From positions 1-48,170 of the forward strand of contig CAZTQB010000006.1 in assembly GCA_964615775.1 (NCBI GenBank): a stretch of DNA of 48,170 nt, written 5' to 3'. Each line of letters begins with the position of its first letter. Position 1 is the first letter of the stretch. The translations under genes were made by a program, and so were the position numbers. Of this stretch, positions 32,140 to 39,367 are shown piece after piece. A model generated the notes under the pieces. That model ran no database searches. It was not told where the DNA came from and worked only from the letters and a program-made list of their open reading frames with translations. Origin of the DNA: JALHOM01 sp964615775. GTDB lineage: Bacteria; Patescibacteriota; Saccharimonadia; Saccharimonadales; 2-12-FULL-41-12.

Positions 32140-33339
32140 ATGTCAAAATACAAGGTCGTAATTGGTGGAGGTGGCTTTGCCGGAATAAAAGCCGCGATCG
32201 AGCTAGTTGAGAACGAAAAGTTCGATGTTACCTTAATTAGCAATCGACGAGAGTTGCAGATATACGGGTCTCTATACCACACTGTTACCGGCGGTAGTCG
32301 GTTCGTGTCATCAGTACCATTAAGCGAAATATTTAAAGACCGAAAAATCAATATTGTTATCGACTCTATAAAAACATTAGATCGTAAAGCTCGCAAATTA
32401 ATCACCGCAACGGGCAAAGAGTACGAGTATAACGCACTTATCCTAGGACTAGGAATGCGAACAAACTACTTTGGCATAAAGGGTCTAGCCGAATATTCAT
32501 ATGGCATAAAATCGCTGGACGAAGCAGCTAGACTAAAAGAACATCTACATATGCAGCTGACAAACAAGGCAGTCAATAAAATGCACTACGTAGTAGTGGG
32601 TGGCGGACCAACCGGCGTAGAACTAGCCGGTGTATTACCAAGATATATTAAAGAAATATCTAGGTTCCATGATTTACCAGCTTCAACAATCCATGTTGAC
32701 CTGATAGAAGCTGCACCAAACTTACTACCTCGCTTACCAAAAGACATTGGGCGATCTGTGGCAAAAAATTTGCGTAAAAATGGAGTAAGAGTCTACTTAA
32801 ACACAATTGTTCAAGCTCAAACAGCCGACGAACTGATGATCCACAACACCCCAATTAGATCACATACAGTAGTTTGGACAGCTGGTATGAGCAACAATCC
32901 TTTTTTTGCTGAAAATGGCTTTCAGCTTACCGGTCGAAGTACGGTCAGGGTTGACCAGTTCTTGCAGGCTGAACCGGGCATTTATGTCTTAGGTGACAAT
33001 GCCGATACACCGTACAGTGGCATGGCTCAAACTGCTCTTTACGACGGAGCTTATGTTGCCAAAAACTTGATCAGACAACTTAACAAACAAGATCCTGTAC
33101 CCTATAAAGCTAAAAAGCCAATTTACGTTATGCCAGCCGGCGATAAGTGGGCGGCAGTTTTATGGGGCAAACTACGTATCTACGGGCGAGCCGGTTGGTT
33201 ACTTAGACGAATTGCCGATCTACGAGCTTACAGCGAATATACCTCCTGGCCACTAGCTTTTTCTAGGTTTTTGGCAGACGGCGACAAGCAAGAATCTTGC
33301 CCGCACTGTGCCGATAATCACACCAAGTCCTTAGCTTAA
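32140..33339 (+). CDS. ndh: Type II NADH:quinone oxidoreductase (NDH-2)
   Basis: A single-subunit, non-pumping NADH dehydrogenase of 399 residues. Two Rossmann motifs are clear: VVIGGGGFAGIKAA for FAD near the N-terminus and YVVVGGGPTGVELAG for NADH near residue 150. VLGDNADTPYSGMAQTALYDG is the FAD/quinone-side motif corresponding to the AQxAxQ region of NDH-2. The C-terminal amphipathic region (RIYGRAGWLLRRIADLRAY) should bind the membrane. The end carries an unusual CPHC motif. With CyoABCD it forms a minimal NADH-to-O2 chain. It is transcribed divergently from the FAD-linked oxidase. Confidence 0.9.
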   Translation: MSKYKVVIGGGGFAGIKAAIELVENEKFDVTLISNRRELQIYGSLYHTVTGGSRFVSSVPLSEIFKDRKINIVIDSIKTLDRKARKLITATGKEYEYNALILGLGMRTNYFGIKGLAEYSYGIKSLDEAARLKEHLHMQLTNKAVNKMHYVVVGGGPTGVELAGVLPRYIKEISRFHDLPASTIHVDLIEAAPNLLPRLPKDIGRSVAKNLRKNGVRVYLNTIVQAQTADELMIHNTPIRSHTVVWTAGMSNNPFFAENGFQLTGRSTVRVDQFLQAEPGIYVLGDNADTPYSGMAQTALYDGAYVAKNLIRQLNKQDPVPYKAKKPIYVMPAGDKWAAVLWGKLRIYGRAGWLLRRIADLRAYSEYTSWPLAFSRFLADGDKQESCPHCADNHTKSLA

Positions 33340-33348
33340 AATAATTTT

Positions 33349-34344
33349 TTAAACTAAAGTTTTAGAATCTTTTTCAACAAAACTACTAAACCCAGATTTT
33401 ATTATTAGATAACCGACTAATCCAACAATGACCATACCAACACTAAAATAAAGTGTATAAATAAAAACCTCATTAATCAGGCCACCAAATAGATTTGTGG
33501 CTAAAGTGCTAATAGTTGCATCACTATTTTTTGGCTTAAATAAATCAAAACCTAGATGTGGCAGTACAATTTTATATAAAACTGGTATAAAAGCTACCAA
33601 AACACCAGCTGCAATCATAGATTTAAAAATTTTGTATAAGCTATAAACTTTACGCTTCGACAAAAGTACCAACATCAAACCCACTAATAAAACAGCTGCA
33701 ATCAAACTATAGGTAGCTAGTTTAATTAGGCTAAAATAATGTGGAGCTTGTGGGTATCGCTTCGACATATCAGTCTGGTTACTAAAGTAATCTTGGTTTA
33801 ATTTACTTGGTAAGATGGAGTCGTCTGCCAAACTATCGGTAATATTTTGCTTAACACGATCAGTGTTTACATAAACTGAGCGACAGGTAGCTGTAAACAG
33901 TGAATCACCTTTTGGTAAATTATAACACTGTGGTAGCTTTTGGTATTTTTCCAAACCATAGTCAGCAATTTTATTAGCAAAATCATTGTTTTGCTTGGAT
34001 AAGTCAACCTCATATTTAACAGAGTCAACCTTGCTGGTTAACCAATCGTAATACCCATCGGTAATAGACTCAACAAAATATTTTGCATCACTCGATGTAA
34101 ATGAAGACAAGAAAATATCTTTAACTCTAGGATCTTTTAGTGGCAAAGAATCGCTCATATTTTGCTTCGATGACTCATTATAAAAAACCTCTGGCAGTGA
34201 AGCATAGTTACCTGGCTTATCAAATGCCTTTTTTATGATGTTTGGCGAGCTAAAAACTAAAAAAACAGGCACAAAAACTAACGTAAAACTAAGTAAAATC
34301 CTAAACAGCCCAAAACCCAACGAGTAAAAAATCCTACCTATCAT
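33349..34344 (-). CDS. Membrane protein with large extracytoplasmic domain, unknown
   Basis: A 331-residue protein with an N-terminal membrane span (about residues 10-30), a hydrophilic, probably extracytoplasmic segment of about 170 residues containing two Cys (KLPQCYNLP and FTATCRSVY, about 15 apart, possibly a disulfide), then three spans (LATYSLIAAVLLVGLMLVLL; SMIAAGVLVAFIPVLY; TLYFSVGMVIVGLVGYLII). I do not recognise the family. It begins 9 nt after the glutaredoxin-like gene on the same strand, so both are probably one transcript; a redox link between them is conceivable. Confidence 0.65.
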   Translation of the reverse strand: MIGRIFYSLGFGLFRILLSFTLVFVPVFLVFSSPNIIKKAFDKPGNYASLPEVFYNESSKQNMSDSLPLKDPRVKDIFLSSFTSSDAKYFVESITDGYYDWLTSKVDSVKYEVDLSKQNNDFANKIADYGLEKYQKLPQCYNLPKGDSLFTATCRSVYVNTDRVKQNITDSLADDSILPSKLNQDYFSNQTDMSKRYPQAPHYFSLIKLATYSLIAAVLLVGLMLVLLSKRKVYSLYKIFKSMIAAGVLVAFIPVLYKIVLPHLGFDLFKPKNSDATISTLATNLFGGLINEVFIYTLYFSVGMVIVGLVGYLIIKSGFSSFVEKDSKTLV

Positions 34345-34353
34345 GACATAAAT

Positions 34354-34599
34354 CTACTTCAAGTCAAGTATTTCATCAAACTTAGGTTTGTCAAAGCCTA
34401 AAATGTCAGTCTGTTTTTTATCATCAGAAATTATGGTAAAAGGCACACCCATCTGACCACTTTTCTCGAACAGCTCTTCAGCATACTTTGGGTTATCATC
34501 TGCATATTTAACTTCATATTTAACATCGTGAGAGTCTAGATATTTTTTAAGCATATTACAAAATCCGCAAGTGTGGGTACTGTATATCGTTATATTCAT
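34354..34599 (-). CDS. Glutaredoxin-like protein
   Basis: An 81-residue thioredoxin-fold protein with the active site HTCGFCNMLKKYL (CGFC at residues 11-14) and the cis-Pro segment MGVPFTII, followed by GFDKPKFDEIL. It fits class I glutaredoxins or NrdH/MauG-like redoxins. The start was placed at ATG 34599, not at the upstream frame opening, because AAGGAG lies 8 nt before it and the beta strand MNITIYSTHTCGFC is the natural N-terminus. It is followed by the 331-residue membrane protein. Confidence 0.88.
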   Translation of the reverse strand: MNITIYSTHTCGFCNMLKKYLDSHDVKYEVKYADDNPKYAEELFEKSGQMGVPFTIISDDKKQTDILGFDKPKFDEILDLK

Positions 34600-34657
34600 A
34601 TATTCTCCTTCCTTATATCTATATATTAACACCTATCTATACTCAATAAAATAGTTA

Positions 34658-34666
34658 TGGTATTAT
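34658..34666 (+). promoter_or_regulatory. Extended -10 promoter of the 627-aa membrane-anchored protein
   Basis: TGG-TATTAT (34658-34666), with AGGGGG in the leader 5-10 nt before ATG 34693. Confidence 0.5.
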
Positions 34667-34692
34667 GTGGTTAGTAAAATTAGGGGGACTAA

Positions 34693-36576
34693 ATGAAAAA
34701 CGAAAACGAACCATTGAATCCGTGGGAAACTAATTCAAATCCGCAATCGAACCAGCCAGAAGATACAGCAAGCAGCCAGGTTTTTTCACCTAGTAATCCC
34801 AGCTTTGCACCCAATCAAATCAATCAAGATACAGCTACTCCACAGACAAACACAAATTTATCTCAGACTCCGGATTATTCTGCTAACCAAGATAACAACA
34901 CTACAAATACAACTGACAATGTTTCGTCGGCCCAAAATCAACCAAGCAATACCTGGCAACCGGCAGCTATGCCAATAAATTCTTATAGCAATAACTCATT
35001 AAATCCAACCAAGAAATCACGCAAAAAAGTCTATATATTAGGTAGCGGACTAGTTGTGCTGATTGGCGTACTGATTGCAACATATGTGTTTTTTATTTTT
35101 TTGCCCAACAAACCGGAAAATGCCTGGAAAACTGGCTTTATCCGAAGCGGCAAGGCTCTTGAAGTCGTTAGCGATAAGTCTACGAATGAAAAATCACTAC
35201 AAGATTATAAAAAATCAGAAATAACCGGACAACTTAGCATAACTACTGCCGAGGGCACATCGTCAGGGTCTTTGAACGCCAAGTATGACCAAAACAAACT
35301 TATCGGCAATCTATCCTATTCAAATGGCAACCAAGGTGACTCAGAAATTAAGATTTCGGCCGATGTACTGGCTGAAGTTGCTAATAATGAGATAATTCCC
35401 GATGTATTTATAAAAGCAAGTGGCATAAAAGCACTACTAGGAGAAGGCTACTCAGACAATCTTGAACTCTCAAAATATGAGAATAAGTGGATTCTCTTTG
35501 ATAAACAAACAATTAGTGAATCCATAAAATCATTTACAGACGAAGAACCAAAAAAAGAAGACACTATAACTTCTAAGGATGTGTCGGACTTTTCTAAGGA
35601 GATGGTTAGGGTTGCCAACCAATATGTGTTTACAAACGATCCAAACAAGGCAGTAATTGAACAAAAAAGTTTCGTTGGCATGGAAACAATAGATGGCAAA
35701 AAAACCTATCATTATAAAGCTAAAGTTAATGAAGCACACGCTAAAGAATATTGTAAAGCTTTAATTGACTCAGCAGCTAAAACCAAACTAGCTAAAAGCT
35801 ATATAAAAAATCAGGAAGATATTGATAATGCCAAAAAAAGTTGCGACGATGACCAACAGATAAGCGAAGAAGAAAAGAAAGTCTCAGGAGAGTTTGACAT
35901 GTGGATTGATGCCCGCTACAAATTGATCCACAAAATTCGCGTTTACGACGGCGAAGACAAAAAAGTTTATACAGATTTTGGCCAAAATTACAGTGGCGGC
36001 GATGACATAGAGTTCTTTATTAACTACATCGATACAACAGAAAACCAAGGCGAATTTAAATTAACATTTAAATTTAATTTTAAAAATGCAACAACTAAGA
36101 TTGAGGGTACCGGCTTCAACGGTAAAGATGCAAGCAAAATTAGCGGTAAGATAAATATTGACTTTAAACCATATAAATCAGATATCAAGATTGACAGACC
36201 TAAGGATTTTATTAATGCCAAAGATAGTATACTTAAAGGAATCCAAGCTTCTAGCGAAGACTCAGAAAGAGAGTCTGATTTACATGCAGTCCAATCTCAA
36301 TTAGAAGCCTACTATGCCCAAAACGACTTTTATCCTTCGGCAAGCGAAATAAATAATACTGCTTGGGTCACCAGTAACCTTAAGGGTTTAGATATCGAAT
36401 CATTAAAAGATCCCAAAGGTACATCACCAACATTTTCAAATGCACCTACGCCCAACCAATACTCCTACGCACCACTAAAATGTCAGCCTAATAAAACTAA
36501 ATGTAAAGACTTTGTATTAATCGCTACCTTATCTAATGGCGAAAAATTCGAGTTAAGATCCTTATACGCTAACTAA
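34693..36576 (+). CDS. Membrane-anchored protein with pseudopilin-like C-terminal domain
   Basis: A 627-residue protein with three parts. Residues 1-108 are an Asn/Gln/Pro/Thr-rich, low-complexity cytoplasmic tail. After the basic KKSRKK a single membrane span lies at about 113-136. The rest is exported and has two Cys-containing stretches (EYCKALIDSA and KKSCDDDQQ) and a C-terminal domain from about residue 525 with RESDLHAVQSQLEAYYAQN followed by FYPSASEI. This last pattern resembles the exposed domain of type II pseudopilins (GspG-like), but without the N-terminal pilin helix. A Cys pair CQPNKTKC lies near the end. Function unknown; surface attachment or cell contact is a guess. Confidence 0.72.
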   Translation: MKNENEPLNPWETNSNPQSNQPEDTASSQVFSPSNPSFAPNQINQDTATPQTNTNLSQTPDYSANQDNNTTNTTDNVSSAQNQPSNTWQPAAMPINSYSNNSLNPTKKSRKKVYILGSGLVVLIGVLIATYVFFIFLPNKPENAWKTGFIRSGKALEVVSDKSTNEKSLQDYKKSEITGQLSITTAEGTSSGSLNAKYDQNKLIGNLSYSNGNQGDSEIKISADVLAEVANNEIIPDVFIKASGIKALLGEGYSDNLELSKYENKWILFDKQTISESIKSFTDEEPKKEDTITSKDVSDFSKEMVRVANQYVFTNDPNKAVIEQKSFVGMETIDGKKTYHYKAKVNEAHAKEYCKALIDSAAKTKLAKSYIKNQEDIDNAKKSCDDDQQISEEEKKVSGEFDMWIDARYKLIHKIRVYDGEDKKVYTDFGQNYSGGDDIEFFINYIDTTENQGEFKLTFKFNFKNATTKIEGTGFNGKDASKISGKINIDFKPYKSDIKIDRPKDFINAKDSILKGIQASSEDSERESDLHAVQSQLEAYYAQNDFYPSASEINNTAWVTSNLKGLDIESLKDPKGTSPTFSNAPTPNQYSYAPLKCQPNKTKCKDFVLIATLSNGEKFELRSLYAN

Positions 36577-36636
36577 CAACGTTTGTTATAGTACAATTAA
36601 GACTTGTTTAATAAAAAAGAGAGAAATAAGCGATTT

Positions 36637-37401
36637 TTATAATGGCTTAATCTTTGACTGCTTGATTATCTCTACAATTTCATCGTCATCATCAGTTAGA
36701 GTAAATAGATTTAGATCATCATTGGAAATGGCAGCTGTTTTTTTATAAAGAGTTTCGTCAAGATAACTAAGTAATGGCTGCCAGTAGTCTTTGCCGCACA
36801 AAATAATCGGAATGTTGGCAATTTTACCAGTTTGCTTAAGAGTTAAAACCTCAAAAAACTCATCAAGCGTACCAAAACCACCAGGAAAATAAACATAAGC
36901 ACGAGCCGAATATACAAGGGCAACTTTTCGACTAAAAAAGTAATAGAAACCGGCCGAATGCTTAACATAAGGATTAGTTGCTTGTTCTTTTGGCAGCTGA
37001 ATAGTCATAGCCAACGAATTACCGCAAATCAGGGGAGCTTTGTCGTCGTAATGATCGTGACCAGGGTCACTACAAGCTTCGCTTGCACCCCTATTAGCTG
37101 CTTCCATAATGCCTGGTCCGCCGCCAGAGACTATCGTCAATTTTAGCTCCTGTGATATTTTACGAGCTAAATTACGTGCTTGTATGTAGTACTGATTATT
37201 TTCGTCAAATCTAGCTGAGCCAAAGAATGTAACAGTGTCGGTATTTTGTCGCAGTAACTTAAACGCATTAGCAAAATCTAGATTAATGCGCTTAATTCGT
37301 TTTTTAATATCTGCATCATCTAACTGCCAGAGAGCTAGTTTTTCTTCAGCTGCGATAGAACGCAAGCTGGACTGTTTAGTTTTGACTATTTTTCTTTTCA
37401 T
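36637..37401 (-). CDS. LOG family protein (Rossmann-fold nucleotide 5'-monophosphate phosphoribohydrolase type)
   Basis: A 254-residue protein with the LOG (TIGR00730) hallmarks: TVTFFGSARF, the PGGxGTxxE motif as YFPGGFGTLDEFFEVL and VSGGGPGIMEAANRG. LOG enzymes cleave the ribose-base bond of cytokinin-type or other nucleotide monophosphates; in bacteria the role may be nucleotide salvage. The N-terminus (about 60 residues, basic) precedes the core. A TAGTAT box 9 nt upstream of the ATG suggests a leaderless mRNA. Confidence 0.9.
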   Translation of the reverse strand: MKRKIVKTKQSSLRSIAAEEKLALWQLDDADIKKRIKRINLDFANAFKLLRQNTDTVTFFGSARFDENNQYYIQARNLARKISQELKLTIVSGGGPGIMEAANRGASEACSDPGHDHYDDKAPLICGNSLAMTIQLPKEQATNPYVKHSAGFYYFFSRKVALVYSARAYVYFPGGFGTLDEFFEVLTLKQTGKIANIPIILCGKDYWQPLLSYLDETLYKKTAAISNDDLNLFTLTDDDDEIVEIIKQSKIKPL

Positions 37402-37410
37402 CAGCTTATG

Positions 37411-37416
37411 ATACTA
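37411..37416 (-). promoter_or_regulatory. -10 box of the LOG gene, leaderless
   Basis: Minus-strand TAGTAT (37416-37411) ends 9 nt before ATG 37401. No ribosome binding site fits in the gap. Confidence 0.4.
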
Positions 37417-37450
37417 AGCTTAACTAAAATTTTATTTTTTTGCAAAATGT

Positions 37451-37480
37451 TTGACAAACATATTCAGCATGCCATATATT
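37451..37480 (+). promoter_or_regulatory. Near-consensus promoter of a short transcript
   Basis: TTGACA (37451-37456, perfect consensus), an 18-nt spacer and TATATT (37475-37480). Predicted start near 37487. It is among the best promoters in the window and drives no long gene directly. Confidence 0.7.
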
Positions 37481-37486
37481 AAACTT

Positions 37487-37582
37487 ATGACTTTTAATCT
37501 AAACCAAAAGCACATGTCATTTGTATACATTCCACTCGTTTGGGGCTGTGCTTATAGTTGGTTGGAGTCAAAAGAAATTTAG
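37487..37582 (+). CDS. Possible leaderless 31-residue peptide
   Basis: The ATG at 37487 lies 6 nt after the -10 box, the same geometry as other apparently leaderless genes here. It opens 31 codons ending TAG. The peptide begins MTFNLNQKHMSFVYIPLVWG and contains a moderately hydrophobic aromatic middle with one Cys. It has no recognisable family. The frame may be chance within a structured RNA. Confidence 0.25.
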   Translation: MTFNLNQKHMSFVYIPLVWGCAYSWLESKEI

Positions 37583-37607
37583 ATCAAGTATAGCCCGAAG
37601 AAAAGAC

Positions 37608-37642
37608 AAGACTTCCAACCATAAAAAGAGAAGTCTTTTTTA
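37608..37642 (+). terminator. Rho-independent terminator
   Basis: AAGACTTC (37608-37615) pairs with GAAGTCTT (37630-37637), 14-nt loop, T-run to 37641. It closes the short transcript starting near 37487. Confidence 0.85.
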
Positions 37643-37683
37643 TTTTATAAACATCAGGAGAGAAATGAAAGTAGGATAAAGCA

Positions 37684-38085
37684 ATGAAACCGATAACATC
37701 AGAAAGTTTAAGCTTACCAACATCGATAATAAGAATATACACAGATAGACCAGAATTAAGCCACCTAGAACGTCCTGGCATAAAAGACCCTTTTTCTAAC
37801 TTAGATAGAACACCAACGGAAAGGGTATTTGATTCAAATATTTTAGAGTTAGTTGGTGGGGTTGAAGCAGCTATGACTGGAGGTTACAACGTAGTTATAG
37901 GCAGAGAAGCACCACATGAAGTTGTAAGTGCTTTTGATCGAGGCGTGCAAAGATTAGTAGAAAAAGGCCTAGACTCTATGAAGCATCGACCGCCCGAAAA
38001 CTCCAGCACAGATACCCCTACAGAGACTGTCGCATCACAAGCTTGCTGCCCTGACCATATCCCACTAGAGTGGCAAAGTGCCTGA
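37684..38085 (+). CDS. Hypothetical 133-residue protein
   Basis: No known family is recognised. The protein is soluble, with a first half (TSIIRIYTDRPELSHLERPG) and a middle helix-rich stretch (FDSNILELVGGVEAAMTGG, VVSAFDRGVQRLVEKGLDSM), then a Thr/Ser/Pro-rich tail with a Cys-Cys pair (SQACCPDH). A four-codon frame (ATG at 37665, stop at 37677-37679) with a good AGGAG site ends 4 nt before this start, so translation could be by reinitiation. The 3' end overlaps the convergent LCP gene by 21 nt. No promoter of its own is clear; it may depend on read-through of the terminator just upstream. Confidence 0.5.
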   Translation: MKPITSESLSLPTSIIRIYTDRPELSHLERPGIKDPFSNLDRTPTERVFDSNILELVGGVEAAMTGGYNVVIGREAPHEVVSAFDRGVQRLVEKGLDSMKHRPPENSSTDTPTETVASQACCPDHIPLEWQSA

Positions 38086-39297
38086 GTTTAATGATTTAAC
38101 ATATTTTTGGAAGCCAGAATAATCTTCCATGCCAGCTACCGGAACTAAAGCAGACTGACCAGTACGAGTACGATAACTTTCTAGTAGGCTTTGACCATTG
38201 GCTTTAGTCAGGTCAACCGATTTCATTTGATTATCTGGTATAGATTTAAATAGCAAAATTATAGGTAAAACCTCATGAATATTTAGATTTGTTTGTAAAT
38301 TATCGGCAGCAGCATCAAAAAACGGTTTATTTCTAGTTGGATTAAGTAATAACGACATGGTCATTTGGCTGCGAATAGCCGTAAAAACTTTTTGCTGGTT
38401 TAAAACTCGGTTAAAGTCTGACTGCGGAAAACCATACGAGCCATAGGTTGAACCTCTTGCTCTGGTTAATCTTAAAGCCGTTTGGCCATCAATTTTATGA
38501 GTACCATTTGTGAGCTGTAAGGGGCCACCTTCGTTCGGTTTAAAGTTTGGGTCGTAGATGCCACGAGGATCTGGACTTTCAATATTTACAGTTATACCGC
38601 CTAACGAATTAGTTAGGTCTCTAACTGCACCATAGTTAATCAAGGTATAGTAATTTATTTTAACATCAAAAATATCACCAACTACTTTTTCCAACAAACC
38701 AACACCTCCATTTGCATAGCCAGCCTCAGAGAAATTTTGAGTTTCACCAGCCTGATATGCCTCATTTATTTTGCCGTAACCATAGTTTGGGATTTTTACA
38801 TACAAATCTCTTGGTATGCTTAGCATATAGCCAGCTTTTTTATGCTTATTCATGCTAACCAGCATTATAGAGTCAGTTAAGTTGGCTCCAGCATGGCCAG
38901 CGTCATCAGCCGAATAACCAATTAACAGTATATTTGTACGGCCATCATTAGATTTTAAATCTTGCGGTAGTAAGGCAGAAATAGCCGATGAGGTACCAAA
39001 CATTTTTTTAGATGCATATGAAGCGTTTTTAAGGTTCCAAAAAATAAATATTGACGGCAAAACTAAAACTAATATCAACAAAAAAATAAAAATCTTAATA
39101 AATACTTTTTTAATAGATTTTTTTGGCTCGGAATCAGGCTCTGACTGGTCTCTAAAATCCTGCGGTTGCAACTGAGGCTCGGATCTATATGGTTTTTTGC
39201 CTTGAGTAGCTTTAGGAGCAGAATTATAGTTTGGCAGTGTTCTATTTACGTCAAACTGCTTAACCGTTTTTTTTGGTCGTTTTATATCGCCATACAT
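38065..39297 (-). CDS. LytR-CpsA-Psr (LCP) family protein
   Basis: LCP enzymes transfer undecaprenyl-linked polymers to peptidoglycan. The 410-residue protein has a cytoplasmic basic N-terminus (about 70 residues), one membrane span (FIKIFIFLLILVLVLPSIFI), and an LCP catalytic domain with TNILLIGYS, DSIMLVSMN, MLSIPRDLYVKIP (catalytic Arg), KINEAYQAG, LGGITVNIE and ALRLTRARGS. It probably anchors the glycopolymers made by the neighbouring glycosyltransferases. A TATAAT box on the minus strand ends 10 nt before the ATG. Confidence 0.93.
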   Translation of the reverse strand: MYGDIKRPKKTVKQFDVNRTLPNYNSAPKATQGKKPYRSEPQLQPQDFRDQSEPDSEPKKSIKKVFIKIFIFLLILVLVLPSIFIFWNLKNASYASKKMFGTSSAISALLPQDLKSNDGRTNILLIGYSADDAGHAGANLTDSIMLVSMNKHKKAGYMLSIPRDLYVKIPNYGYGKINEAYQAGETQNFSEAGYANGGVGLLEKVVGDIFDVKINYYTLINYGAVRDLTNSLGGITVNIESPDPRGIYDPNFKPNEGGPLQLTNGTHKIDGQTALRLTRARGSTYGSYGFPQSDFNRVLNQQKVFTAIRSQMTMSLLLNPTRNKPFFDAAADNLQTNLNIHEVLPIILLFKSIPDNQMKSVDLTKANGQSLLESYRTRTGQSALVPVAGMEDYSGFQKYVKSLNSGTLPL

Positions 39298-39307
39298 TTA
39301 GTTATGG

Positions 39308-39313
39308 ATTATA
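39308..39313 (-). promoter_or_regulatory. -10 box of the LCP gene, leaderless
   Basis: Perfect TATAAT on the minus strand (39313-39308), 10 nt before ATG 39297. Confidence 0.55.
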
Positions 39314-39334
39314 CATTAATTACTATTAAAATTA

Positions 39335-39343
39335 TGCTAAAAT
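39335..39343 (+). promoter_or_regulatory. Extended -10 promoter of the stomatin gene
   Basis: TGC-TAAAAT (39335-39343), followed by AAGGAGG ahead of ATG 39368. It is divergent from the LCP promoter 22 bp away. Confidence 0.5.
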
Positions 39344-39367
39344 ACTGTCATAAGCCAAGGAGGGTAA

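Larger units (their letters stand above)
37487..37642 (+). ncRNA. Candidate structured small RNA of about 155 nt
   Basis: The segment runs from the predicted start of a strong promoter to an intrinsic terminator. It can fold into nested helices: GACTTT (37489-37494)/GGAGTC (37564-37569), AACCAA (37502-37507)/TTGGTT (37558-37563), and AAGCACA (37508-37514)/TGTGCTT (37547-37553); an alternative helix is ATCTAAA (37497-37503)/TTTAGAT (37578-37584). It does not show the conserved motifs of SRP RNA, tmRNA or RNase P RNA. A 31-codon open frame also starts at the first base, so a peptide mRNA or a dual-function RNA is possible. Confidence 0.5.

Noticed and set aside
37487..37642. SRP (4.5S) RNA, tmRNA or RNase P RNA
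   Set aside because: The GGAAGGAAGCAG-type SRP core, a tRNA-like end with GGTTCRA and the RNase P conserved regions are all absent, and the unit is too short for the latter two. 6S RNA was not excluded but lacks an obvious long closing stem.
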